From Crocinitomix catalasitica ATCC 23190 (lineage in GTDB: Bacteria > Bacteroidota > Bacteroidia > Flavobacteriales_D > Crocinitomicaceae), in the NCBI RefSeq assembly GCF_000621625.1, contig NZ_JHXV01000022.1, positions 24,612 through 88,611 of the forward strand: a DNA stretch of 64,000 bases, written 5' to 3'. Below, piece after piece: positions 45,004 through 53,532 of the stretch. How positions within the stretch are numbered: position 1 is the stretch's first letter; the number at the start of each line of letters is the position of its first letter. The position numbers were made by a program, and so were the translations under genes. Below the pieces are notes generated by a model. That model saw nothing but the letters and a program-made list of their open reading frames with translations. It did not search any database and had not been told where the DNA came from.

Positions 45004-45577
45004 ATGCGTCAATATTTATAGGTTCAGCAGAACGTATTGTTTTTACCATATCTTCTACAATTGGTTTAAAGGTTCCGTCTTGATCCGTTTTGAAGATATA
45101 AGTATATCCATCAACTTCGGTTGTCCCATAACAATGGTACGATGGTTTTCCTCCGCTGCCTTCGTGTAATGTTCTTTTGTACATCAATACTTTATCGTCG
45201 TCTTGCAAAAATTCAACATTAAAAATGTCGTCTAATTCATTTAGCCTTTTGCGTTCATCGGCTAATTTATTTTTCTCACGTCCAAAATCTTCTATTATTA
45301 AAGTGAATCTTGGACCGATAGATAAATACCATAAATAATCACCTTCATCGTGTTTTACTTCTGGTTCAATACTTGCACCTGTTGATGATTGTACTTTTGG
45401 TAACATGATTTGCATATTTAAACCGTAATTTATTAATGAAAATGCGCTCATATCGTCAAAATTCATATCGATAGAATCTGCCGCAAGAACTCCATCATTA
45501 TCACCAGAACCGTTTTTACCGTCACATGCTATAAGTAAGAACATGCAACATAAACTAGCTATTAAAATTTTTTTCAT
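45002..45577 (-). CDS. Uncharacterised lipoprotein
   Basis: 191 aa. Lipobox LLIAC (Cys about 18). The mature part begins with a Gly/Asp/Ser-rich spacer (DGKNGSGDNDG) and a beta-rich domain with LWYLSIGPRFTLIIEDFG. A later segment HEGSGGKPSYHCYGTTEVDGYTYIF is Gly/Tyr-rich and carries the only other Cys. No family recognised. It is convergent with the acidic gene, sharing its terminator, and probably periplasm- or outer-membrane-anchored. Confidence 0.75.
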   Translation of the reverse strand: MKKILIASLCCMFLLIACDGKNGSGDNDGVLAADSIDMNFDDMSAFSLINYGLNMQIMLPKVQSSTGASIEPEVKHDEGDYLWYLSIGPRFTLIIEDFGREKNKLADERKRLNELDDIFNVEFLQDDDKVLMYKRTLHEGSGGKPSYHCYGTTEVDGYTYIFKTDQDGTFKPIVEDMVKTIRSAEPINIDA

Positions 45578-45735
45578 AGAATTTGGTCTTGATTAAATAA
45601 AGTCACTTTCTTATTCCTTGCAAAGTAAATAAAAATATTCATTTTTGCTATTTAAAACATTTAGTAAATAAGCGATAAATTCCCGTTTTATGGCTTTATT
45701 TTTCTTAATTTTACACAAAAGGATTCAGCTTATAT

Positions 45736-46146
45736 ATGAAAGTTTCTGTTTGTCGAAAATCACATTTTAATGCAGCACATCGATTGTTCAATCCAAATTG
45801 GGATATGGCTAAAAATGATGCCGTTTTTGGAAAGTGTAATAATCCTAATTTTCATGGACACAACTATAATGTGGAAGTGTGGGTAAAAGGAGAAATTAAC
45901 GCTGAAACGGGCTTCGTTATAGATCTTAAAGTGTTAAAAGATTTAATTAGAATTGAAATTGAAGATCGATTTGATCATAAAAATCTTAATCTCGATTGTG
46001 AAGAGTTTAAAAACCTCAATCCAACAGCCGAGAATATCTGTGTCGTAATTTGGCAAAAACTTAGAGATAAGTTATCTGCTGATCTTGATTTAAAGGTTCG
46101 CCTGTTTGAAACAGATAGAAATGTAGTGGAATTTGACGGGAATTGA
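45736..46146 (+). CDS. 6-pyruvoyl-tetrahydropterin synthase/QueD family protein (BH4-type motif)
   Basis: 136 aa, the normal length. Zinc and active-site residues of the PTPS fold are visible: His in SHFNAAH, HGHNY (two His), the catalytic Cys in FGKCNNPNFHGHNY, DHKNLN, and the terminal Glu in FETDRN. The KCNNPNxHGHNY pattern matches eukaryote-type PTPS, which makes tetrahydrobiopterin precursor, rather than the CGRLHGH form of E. coli QueD. Annotation as 6-carboxytetrahydropterin synthase (queuosine pathway) is the alternative; sequence alone does not settle it. A pterin dehydratase gene is at 27270. Confidence 0.85.
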   Translation: MKVSVCRKSHFNAAHRLFNPNWDMAKNDAVFGKCNNPNFHGHNYNVEVWVKGEINAETGFVIDLKVLKDLIRIEIEDRFDHKNLNLDCEEFKNLNPTAENICVVIWQKLRDKLSADLDLKVRLFETDRNVVEFDGN

Positions 46147-46186
46147 ATTCCTGCAATCTCAATTGCAATTCATTCAGCACTAAAAC

Positions 46187-47074
46187 CTAGTTAAAGTATT
46201 TATAATCTGAGAATTGTAAGATGGTGAGGAAGTTGGTTTCTTCATCACGACTTATAATCGCTTTTAATAAAAGACTTTCTACGTAATAAACCAATTGCTG
46301 TTCGGTTGTATAAACACCATTTTTATAATAGTGTTCTGCCAGTATATTGTTGAACTTGTCATATTCGTAAGTCCATTTTTCAAGCTTTTCAGTATTTAAA
46401 ATGACTTTGTTTGTTTTTGTAACAACTCTTCCATGTGCATCATAGAATAGTTCCGTTTTATTCAAACCTGATCCCATTTTTAAACGTCCTTCTGATTTTG
46501 CTAAATAGCCAAATTCGTTATAGTAAAAGAACTCTTCTTTAAATACTTTGTCAGCCTGATTGTAATAGGTCTTTTTATAATTTAAACTGTCATAATCTAA
46601 ATATGAGAAACGATCTGTTTTTACGATAAAGGTTCTGTCTAATTCGAAATTAGTTTGTGCGCGTTTTCGATTGATATCTCTTCGATATTCCTCCGTTAAA
46701 ATTCTTCCTTTTTCATCGTAAGTGTAGTGGTAGGAATGGAAACCACCTTCGTCTGATTTTCTTTTGATTGAAATTAATCCTTTCTCATTGTAAAAGTAAT
46801 TCGTCACAATTGTGTCCTTGTAAACTGTTCTATACTCTTGAATTAATTGTCCGTTTTCGTTGAATAAATACGTATAACTATCTTTCGTTTTGCGAATATA
46901 ATCTAAGTCAGCTTTGGTTGAATAATAGCCTTTGATAGATTTTATTTTGTTCTGTTTGACGAATGTTTGATTAAAAAAAGGTACTTCTCCAAAGGATTTG
47001 CCCTCAAAATTGTCTAAAAATTGAGTTTTACCTGAAAATGAAAGAAAACCAAATAGAATTAATAATATACGCAT
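46187..47074 (-). CDS. Exported protein with YD/RHS-like repeats
   Basis: I start at ATG 47074 (295 aa), which opens a signal peptide (MRILLILFGFLSFSGKTQ); the in-frame ATG at 47128 adds a second hydrophobic stretch and is less likely. About six copies of a 20-30 residue motif of the type Y-x-Y-[DN]-E-x-G-x-[IL] occur: FNENGQLIQEY, YNEKGLISIK, YDEKGRILTEEY, YYNEFGYLAKSEG, FYDAHGRVVTKT, YEYDKFNNILAEHY. This is the beta-strand pattern of YD/RHS repeats. It is much shorter than true RHS toxins and has no core signature. The role is unknown. Confidence 0.7.
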   Translation of the reverse strand: MRILLILFGFLSFSGKTQFLDNFEGKSFGEVPFFNQTFVKQNKIKSIKGYYSTKADLDYIRKTKDSYTYLFNENGQLIQEYRTVYKDTIVTNYFYNEKGLISIKRKSDEGGFHSYHYTYDEKGRILTEEYRRDINRKRAQTNFELDRTFIVKTDRFSYLDYDSLNYKKTYYNQADKVFKEEFFYYNEFGYLAKSEGRLKMGSGLNKTELFYDAHGRVVTKTNKVILNTEKLEKWTYEYDKFNNILAEHYYKNGVYTTEQQLVYYVESLLLKAIISRDEETNFLTILQFSDYKYFN

Positions 47075-47205
47075 AAAATAAATAATGCAAAATAAATTCA
47101 TTTTTAAGGAACTTTTAAGTTGATCCATTTTTTTATTTCACATTCGATTGCTGAAAACTGTTTATTGCGAGAGATTTAAATCGACTATTTTTATAAATTT
47201 GTAAT

Positions 47206-48150
47206 ATGAAAAAGTTGAATCTGCTATATACAATTGCGTTAGTTTTCTTTGCGAGTAGTCTTATTGCTCAAAGTCCAACAGACGGTAAATATAAAACCGA
47301 AAATGTAGTTGTGATCATTATGGATGGACCGCGTTATACGGAAACATGGGGAGATTCAACGCATAGCAATATTCCGCATTTTGCAAATGATATTGTTCAA
47401 CATGGTGTGCTTTATAAAAACTTCCGAAATAATGGAGTAACAGAAACAACGGCTGGGCATACTGCGATTACTACTGGTGTATATCAACGAATTCCTAATA
47501 ATGGAACGGTAATCCCTAAAAATCCTTCAATTTTTCAACTATTTCTTAAAAAATCTGGAAAAATTAGAAAAGCAGCTTATGTTATCGCGAGTAAAGATAA
47601 ATTAGGAGTATTGACAGATTGTAAATGTAAAGAATGGAGAGGGCAATATAGGCCAGCTGCAGATTGTGGTTATAACGGAAGGTTTAGTGGTTATCGCCCC
47701 GACCATGTGACGCGTGATAATTCATTGAGAATTTTAAAAGAGGATAAGCCAAATTTGGTGCTGATTAATTTTAAAGATCCGGATTCATGGGGTCATGCAG
47801 GTAATTGGGAAAAGTATTTATCTAGTATGAAGTTAACTGATAAGTACATCAATGAAATTTTTCAGTTTCTTCAAACTGACGAACATTATAAAGGGAAAAC
47901 AACTGTTTTTATTACGAACGATCATGGTCGCCATTTGGATGGACGAAAAGATGGTTTTGTTTCTCACGGAGATAATTGCGAAGGTTGCAGAAGAATAATT
48001 TGTTTAGCAGCTGGCCCTGATTTTAAAAAGAATGAAATTCTTGACTTGCAACGTGAACAAATTGACATTCCTGTAACTATTGCTGAATTATTAGGATTTG
48101 AAATGAAAACTGATGGTCAGGTAATGACTGAGTTGTTTATTGAAAAATAA
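47206..48150 (+). CDS. Alkaline phosphatase superfamily (phosphodiesterase/sulfatase-like) exported protein
   Basis: 314 aa with a signal peptide (cleavage about 22, SSLIAQ). Fold landmarks of the superfamily: VVVIIMDGPRYTETWG (first metal Asp), nucleophile Thr in TETTAGHTAITTG (about 86-98), VLINFKDPDSWGHAG (metal Asp and His) and VFITNDHGRH (second Asp-His pair). Cys-containing inserts (TDCKCKEWRG, DNCEGCRR) are unusual and may bind zinc or form disulfides. The substrate is unknown. The gene ends 1 bp before the stop of the convergent MurF-Alr gene. Confidence 0.85.
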   Translation: MKKLNLLYTIALVFFASSLIAQSPTDGKYKTENVVVIIMDGPRYTETWGDSTHSNIPHFANDIVQHGVLYKNFRNNGVTETTAGHTAITTGVYQRIPNNGTVIPKNPSIFQLFLKKSGKIRKAAYVIASKDKLGVLTDCKCKEWRGQYRPAADCGYNGRFSGYRPDHVTRDNSLRILKEDKPNLVLINFKDPDSWGHAGNWEKYLSSMKLTDKYINEIFQFLQTDEHYKGKTTVFITNDHGRHLDGRKDGFVSHGDNCEGCRRIICLAAGPDFKKNEILDLQREQIDIPVTIAELLGFEMKTDGQVMTELFIEK

Positions 48151-48151
48151 T

Positions 48152-50542
48152 CTATTCCTCAATATATACACGATGTACTCTAGAAGAAATGCCACTGATT
48201 ACTTCGTAAGGTATGGTGTCTAGTTTTTTACTCAAATCAAGTATTGAATTATTGTCCCCAAAAATTTCTATATCGTCTCCTTCTTGAGCGGTAATGTCAG
48301 TTAAATCGACCATACACATATCCATGCAAATAAATCCTACTATAGGCGCGAATTGTCCATTGATATAGAATTGCCATACTCCTTTACTTAAGCTACGTCT
48401 TAGGCCGTCCGCGTAGCCAACAGGAACAATGCCTATACGCATAGGTTTGTCTACAATGAATGATCTGCCATATCCAATTGAATCGCCTTTTTGAACATTT
48501 TTAATTTGTGAGATCTTTGAATGTAAACTTAAGGCATTCTGTAAATTCGATTCATTAGGAATTAAACCAAATAGCCCAATGCCAGTTCTTACCATTTCAT
48601 AATGACCATTAGCATGGTTTAAAATGCCGTCAGTATTCAATATATGTCTTAAAAATTGATATCCTACCTGTTCATTTATTAGATTTGATATTTGATCAAA
48701 ACTTTCGAATTGTGCTTCTGTAAATTTGGTTTCATTAGGGTTTCCCGCTACAGATAGATGAGAAAAAACAGATTTTATATAAACTTCAGGTTGATTTTTT
48801 AATAAAGCAATCAAATCTTGAATTTCATCTAATTTAAATCCTAATCGGTTCATTCCTGTTTCAATTTTTATATGAATCGGATAGTTTTTAATCCCGTATA
48901 AAATTAATTGATGAATGAATTGATTGAGCTGTGATAAGGAATATATACTCGGCTCCAATTTGTATTGAATTAAATTGTCGAATGCATTACTTTCTGTATT
49001 CATTACAATAATTGGTAAGTTAACATTACCCTTTCTTATTTCAACACCTTCATCAACATATGCAACGCCTAAATAATCTAATTTTTCCTTGGTTAAAAAT
49101 GTAGATATTTCTACTAAACCAACACCGTACGAATGGGCTTTCACCATTGCTAGGAGTTTGGTTTTCGTGGGAAGTTTTGATTTTAGAAAATGTATGTTGT
49201 GACGAATCGCACTCAAGTTTATTTCGAGTCGCGTGATATGCGATTTCTCAGAAAAATAGTTTACAATACGCTCTAACTTACTCGTTCTAGTACCTGTTAT
49301 TAATATATTCGCATCATTAAAATTTATCGGATTTTGTAAGAATTCATCAGCCGAATTTCTTTGCTGTGTGATAAAATCAAAATCTAAAATATTCTCCTTA
49401 GCACCAATATAAATGATGTCGGTATAAGTTAAATTGTCTAATAAACTTCTTAGATGTTTTAGAATGGTATTGGTTGCGTCATGATTCGATTCTCCAATAA
49501 TCAATACATTCTTTTTGTCAGATTGATTCGATGCCAAATACTGTATGGCAACATTTAAGGAGTTGTTATCAAGGTTGTAAGCATCGTTAATTATATTATT
49601 CTTATTGCTGCCAGGAATTGTTTCTAGCCTCATTGAAATTGGTGGAATTTGAGTGAGGTTTTGTGATAACGTTTCAATATCAATGCCCATTTCTTTCCCA
49701 ATTAAATAAACTAAGGCCGCATTAGATTTTGCAGCTTCGCTATTAAACGGAATGGTATAAGTAAATTGCTCGTCGATTGAATTTAATGTGCATTTTTTCT
49801 TTGAATCTTGCTCTAAAGAATAAATAATTGATTTGTCATTGATTTTATCAATGACACTGAATTCATGATTGCTTTTTTCTATAAGAAGAGAAACGTTCTT
49901 GAATAATTTATATTTTTCGTCTGCTTTGTTATTTTCAGGAAAACCTTCGTCGTGAGCACTTCCTAATCCCGTAAAAACACCTATTGTCGGTCGAATTATA
50001 GCTTCAAGTTTGTCCATTTCGCCAACTTGAGAAATACCGGCTTCAATAATAGCAAGGTTATGACTTTTATTGATTTCTAGAACTGATAAGGCTACTCCAA
50101 TTTGTGAATTATAGCTTTTTGGGCTGCGCACAATATTGAAATGCGATTTAAGCACATAATAAAGCCATTCTTTAACGGTTGTTTTGCCATTGCTTCCTGT
50201 AATTCCAATAATAGGAATGTTGAATTTACCGCGGTGAAAAGCCGCTATTTTTTGAAGTGCTTCGAGTGGGTTAGAATAGATAATTTGTGCAAGAGATGAA
50301 TTATCTATTGCTTTATTTGTTAATATGATTTGACCACCTTTTTGTGCAAAATCAGTATGATATAAAGATCCTTCTGTTTTCTGTCCTTTTAAACTAATAA
50401 AAAGTGAGTTTTTTGACAACGTGGGTATACGTGTGTCAATAATGATTTGTTGGATCTTAAAAGATTTTGAAATGTTTGAATTAGCAATAAATTTTGCCTG
50501 TAATAATTGACAAATCTGATCTATTGTTAAATCTAGTTTCAC
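48152..50542 (-). CDS. Bifunctional UDP-MurNAc-tripeptide:D-Ala-D-Ala ligase / alanine racemase
   Basis: 796 aa. Residues about 1-435 are MurF-like: ATP site GITGSNGKTTVKEW (about 111-124), IIEAGISQVGEMDKLE, NNDAYNLDNNSLNVAI region, and a C-terminal Mur ligase fold. Residues about 440-796 are alanine racemase: PLP Lys in LLAMVKAHSYGVG, KIETGMNRLGF, catalytic Tyr in GYGRSF, and VRTGIGLFG. The fusion is known from Bacteroidota and joins D-Ala supply to its use in peptidoglycan precursor synthesis. The start overlaps the thymidine kinase stop by 4 bp, so translation is coupled. Confidence 0.93.
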   Translation of the reverse strand: MKLDLTIDQICQLLQAKFIANSNISKSFKIQQIIIDTRIPTLSKNSLFISLKGQKTEGSLYHTDFAQKGGQIILTNKAIDNSSLAQIIYSNPLEALQKIAAFHRGKFNIPIIGITGSNGKTTVKEWLYYVLKSHFNIVRSPKSYNSQIGVALSVLEINKSHNLAIIEAGISQVGEMDKLEAIIRPTIGVFTGLGSAHDEGFPENNKADEKYKLFKNVSLLIEKSNHEFSVIDKINDKSIIYSLEQDSKKKCTLNSIDEQFTYTIPFNSEAAKSNAALVYLIGKEMGIDIETLSQNLTQIPPISMRLETIPGSNKNNIINDAYNLDNNSLNVAIQYLASNQSDKKNVLIIGESNHDATNTILKHLRSLLDNLTYTDIIYIGAKENILDFDFITQQRNSADEFLQNPINFNDANILITGTRTSKLERIVNYFSEKSHITRLEINLSAIRHNIHFLKSKLPTKTKLLAMVKAHSYGVGLVEISTFLTKEKLDYLGVAYVDEGVEIRKGNVNLPIIVMNTESNAFDNLIQYKLEPSIYSLSQLNQFIHQLILYGIKNYPIHIKIETGMNRLGFKLDEIQDLIALLKNQPEVYIKSVFSHLSVAGNPNETKFTEAQFESFDQISNLINEQVGYQFLRHILNTDGILNHANGHYEMVRTGIGLFGLIPNESNLQNALSLHSKISQIKNVQKGDSIGYGRSFIVDKPMRIGIVPVGYADGLRRSLSKGVWQFYINGQFAPIVGFICMDMCMVDLTDITAQEGDDIEIFGDNNSILDLSKKLDTIPYEVISGISSRVHRVYIEE

Positions 50543-51150
50543 TTTTCTTTTAATTCATTATAACACTGTCTGCATAAAGGTACATATTTATCTTTTTCTC
50601 CTAACACCACAACTTCGCTTTCATCAGTAATTCTATGCGAATATCTAGCGCGACCAGAACAGAAAGTACAAACTGAATTCAATTTTTCAATTTCATCAGC
50701 CATGCTCATTAATTCAGGCATGGTTCCAAAAGGTTTTGCTGCATAATCTAAATCTAATCCAGAAACAATAATGGATTTACCAGCGTCTAAAACTTCTTGA
50801 ACGACTGGGATAATAGAATTATCAAAGAACTGAACTTCATCAATTGCAACAATATTGGCTTTGTGAAATAAGTCTAAAATTTCTGCAGGATTAGCGATAG
50901 ATACTGCTTCTACTTCAGTGTCTTTATCGTGTGATAAAATTGAATGTTGACTATAACGACTGTCAATTTTAGGCTGACAGACCAATACCGCTTTATTCTT
51001 CGAATTGTATTTGCTTATTTTCTGAATTAACGATTTGGTTTTTCCAGAGAACATCGGCCCCGTTATAACGGTTAGTTTTGCATTTTTCACAGTGCTGCTA
51101 AAGTCGAATTGTCTGAAGATACTAACATCCTTTTTTTGAGAAATTTTCAA
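50539..51150 (-). CDS. tdk: Thymidine kinase (type II)
   Basis: 203 aa. P-loop TGPMFSGKTKSLI (about 30-42), the DEVQFF motif (about 99-104) with the catalytic Glu, and the zinc-binding cysteines CTFCSGRARYSHR and CRQCYNEL near the C-terminus. Phosphorylates thymidine to dTMP in the salvage pathway, in the cytoplasm. The N-terminal extension (about 20 residues) before the P-loop is longer than in E. coli Tdk. It is the first gene of an operon with MurF-Alr (overlap ATGA). Confidence 0.93.
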   Translation of the reverse strand: MKISQKKDVSIFRQFDFSSTVKNAKLTVITGPMFSGKTKSLIQKISKYNSKNKAVLVCQPKIDSRYSQHSILSHDKDTEVEAVSIANPAEILDLFHKANIVAIDEVQFFDNSIIPVVQEVLDAGKSIIVSGLDLDYAAKPFGTMPELMSMADEIEKLNSVCTFCSGRARYSHRITDESEVVVLGEKDKYVPLCRQCYNELKEK

Positions 51151-51223
51151 TGTGCTTATGTTTTACTTTCAAATATAAGTTTAATTTTATCCTTTTACTG
51201 AAATTGTGAATAAGTAACATAAA

Positions 51224-51907
51224 ATGGTTAAAACATCTTATAAAAATATCAATGAACTCGTTGATAACATTCGTACAGATCTTGAAAAGTTAGACAATGG
51301 TGATTTAAGTCTTGATGATTTAGATACACTGGTTCAATACGGACGAGATTTAAATGAACGTTTAATTATATTGCGATTTAAAGCGCATGACAGTCAGGGA
51401 GGTAAAGTGGTTTTCGAGCCTGACTCTGATGTGATTGAAGAACAAGATGAAATCGTGTCATTTGATTTAAGTAATGACGAGGTTGATGTTGAGCCAATAG
51501 GAGTTGAGCAACCTATTTTTGATTTTGATATTCCAAATGTTGAAGAAAAGGCAGTTGAACCAGAAAAGGAAAAAGCACCAAAAGCTGAAAGTCATCAAGA
51601 AATAAATTCATCATTAAATGAAATCTTCAAAGATGACAGTGATGATTCATTGAGAAAGAAGTTTCAGAAATCTCCTATTACCAATCTAAAATCAAATATA
51701 AGTATAGCGAATAAGTTCGAATATATTTCGGGTATGTTTGACGGAGACGGAAAAATATATGATGAAGCAATTACAGTATTAAACAATTGTAAATCTGGTG
51801 AAGAGGCAAAATCAAAGTTGATGGAATATGCCACTTCTTTTGATTGGGATTTAGAAGATAAATCAATTCTTAAATTTGTTGAATTGGTGGAGAGAAGGTA
51901 TTTATAA
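51224..51907 (+). CDS. Conserved Bacteroidota protein with XseB-like N-terminus
   Basis: 227 aa. Residues about 1-50 (LVDNIRTDLEKLDNGDLSLDDLDTLVQ) have the coiled shape of the exonuclease VII small subunit, though no XseA gene adjoins it. About 70-140 is an acidic, proline-containing linker (EEKAVEPEKEKAPKAE). The C-terminal about 75 residues (ISIANKFEYISGMFDGDG, DEAITVLNNCKSGEEAKS, YATSFDWDLEDKSI, LVERRYL) form a small helical domain I recall in conserved Bacteroidota proteins of unknown role. It is operonic with the M28 peptidase, 20 bp downstream. Confidence 0.75.
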   Translation: MVKTSYKNINELVDNIRTDLEKLDNGDLSLDDLDTLVQYGRDLNERLIILRFKAHDSQGGKVVFEPDSDVIEEQDEIVSFDLSNDEVDVEPIGVEQPIFDFDIPNVEEKAVEPEKEKAPKAESHQEINSSLNEIFKDDSDDSLRKKFQKSPITNLKSNISIANKFEYISGMFDGDGKIYDEAITVLNNCKSGEEAKSKLMEYATSFDWDLEDKSILKFVELVERRYL

Positions 51908-51927
51908 AATCTTTAATTTTTTAAATT

Positions 51928-53187
51928 ATGTTGAGTAAAGTTTTAGGACTTCTTTTTCTGTGCTGTAGTATGACCTTGTTGGCTCAAAAAGATTATGGTC
52001 ATCAATTATTAGATTCTTTGTGTCACGAGCGATATGATGGACGAGGTTATGTCAATAATGGAGACGTTCGAGCTGGTGACTTTATAATTAGGGAATTGAG
52101 AAGTATCGGAGCAGTGCCTATTAAGGGAAAAGAATTTAGCCAAAACTATACTTTAAACGTCAATACTTTTCCGAATAAAACAGAACTATTCATTGGTAAT
52201 AATAGACTTATTCCAGGTAGTGATTTTATGCTAGATCCAAATTCTGGTTCGGCTGTTGGTGAATTCAAACATATCATAATTGATGCATCTAATTTTCATG
52301 AGGTTTTCGGAAATATTGATTTGGATGAAAAGTTAAAGTCTGATAACTATGTTTTAGTTTTCGACTTTTTTGAGGATTTTGATAAAGAAAAACTCAAACA
52401 AATTAAATCTTCAGCGAAGCAAAAAACTGGAATTTGCCCTGTAATTTGGTTGTCTAATGATGTGCCTATTTTTAGTGTCGGTCGAACTGCCTTTAGTTTT
52501 CCGTTCATTACTGTTTTACGTTCAAAATTTAATATAGATGAGGTGATCAGAATGGAGATCAATAATAAATATATAGAGACTTACGATACGAAAAATGTAA
52601 TTGCGTGCATACCTGGAAAAAAGAAAAAGAAGTATGTTTTCTTTACTGCGCATTATGATCACCTAGGTAGAATGGGAAGTACTGCTTTTTTTCCAGGAGG
52701 AAATGATAATGCTAGCGGAACAGCTATGTTGTTGTCTTTAGCCAAATATTATAAAGCAAATCCTCCTGAATATACAATCGTTTTTTGTTTTTTTAGTGGC
52801 GAAGAAGCAGGTTTGCTGGGATCTAAATATTATGTTGAAAATCCTACGGTAAAACTAAGTAAGATTCAATTTTTACTGAATATTGATATCATGGGTAGTG
52901 CAAGCAAAGGGATTACTTTGGTGAATGCAACAAAACATGAAGCTGCTTTTAATACAATGGTTGAGTTGAATGAGAAAGGTGATTATTTAGACTTGGTTAA
53001 AAAACGAGGACCAACAGCAAATTCAGACCATTATTTTTTTACTGAAAAGGGCGTTCCAGCTTTTTTCATTTACTCAATGGGTTCTGTGACTAATTATCAC
53101 AATACGGGAGACAACGCTGCGAATACAACTCTTGATAAATTTAATGAAGTTCAAGCTTTAATGATTGATTTTGTCAGCTTTTTATAA
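51928..53187 (+). CDS. M28 family zinc peptidase, exported
   Basis: 419 aa with a signal peptide (FLCCSMTLLAQ). All five family metal ligands are visible: His in FTAHYDHLG, Asp in GGNDNASGTA, Glu pair in SGEEAGLLGS, Asp in LNIDIMG and His in NYHNTGD near the C-terminus. It is a co-catalytic two-zinc aminopeptidase fold; the substrate is unknown. A PA-like insert that some M28 enzymes have seems to occupy about 100-220. It is preceded 20 bp upstream by the XseB-like protein; a weak terminator follows. Confidence 0.9.
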   Translation: MLSKVLGLLFLCCSMTLLAQKDYGHQLLDSLCHERYDGRGYVNNGDVRAGDFIIRELRSIGAVPIKGKEFSQNYTLNVNTFPNKTELFIGNNRLIPGSDFMLDPNSGSAVGEFKHIIIDASNFHEVFGNIDLDEKLKSDNYVLVFDFFEDFDKEKLKQIKSSAKQKTGICPVIWLSNDVPIFSVGRTAFSFPFITVLRSKFNIDEVIRMEINNKYIETYDTKNVIACIPGKKKKKYVFFTAHYDHLGRMGSTAFFPGGNDNASGTAMLLSLAKYYKANPPEYTIVFCFFSGEEAGLLGSKYYVENPTVKLSKIQFLLNIDIMGSASKGITLVNATKHEAAFNTMVELNEKGDYLDLVKKRGPTANSDHYFFTEKGVPAFFIYSMGSVTNYHNTGDNAANTTLDKFNEVQALMIDFVSFL

Positions 53188-53532
53188 TTTGTAATTAATT
53201 ATACCAAAATATTCTTACTTCTCGGTTAAGCTCTACGCTAAAGTCTAATAAACCTGAAATGCCTTAAGGTTATTTTCGGGGTTTAGTTAAAAAAACAGTC
53301 CGTTTTTGTTAATGATGTTTTATTTTTAATTTTTCTGTTTGACTAAAAGTTGAAAGACAGATGTTGCATCTTTTCTACAATCCCTGTATTTGAAAATGTT
53401 TTTTTTAAAAAAATTGGTTTTAAAGTAGGTTATTAACAAATAGTATTTTGTTGTATTAATTTGGTGCGTTTTGATTATAATTAATATTTTCATACCTTTC
53501 CGGTCTTATTAAATCAATAAACTATTAAAATT
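53188..53532. other. Intergenic region: weak terminator and promoter of the first glycine-rich gene
   Basis: AAACCTGAAA (from 53250) can pair with TTTCGGGGTTT (to 53284), enclosing the palindrome CCTTAAGG; this may terminate the M28 gene. The rest is AT-rich without a gene, ending in the promoter at 53471-53500. Confidence 0.5.
53471..53500 (+). promoter_or_regulatory. Candidate promoter of the first glycine-rich gene
   Basis: TTG (53471-53473), 19 bp, then TACCTTTC (53493-53500), one base from the TAnnTTTG element, with about 25-30 nt of leader to the ATG. The paralog at 60216 has a TTG element at an equivalent distance (60153), followed after 20 bp by TAAATTGT. Confidence 0.45.

Noticed and set aside
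46156..46186. Possible regulatory RNA between PTPS and the YD-repeat gene
   Set aside because: The gap is about 40 bp between two stops and shows no stem or conserved motif.
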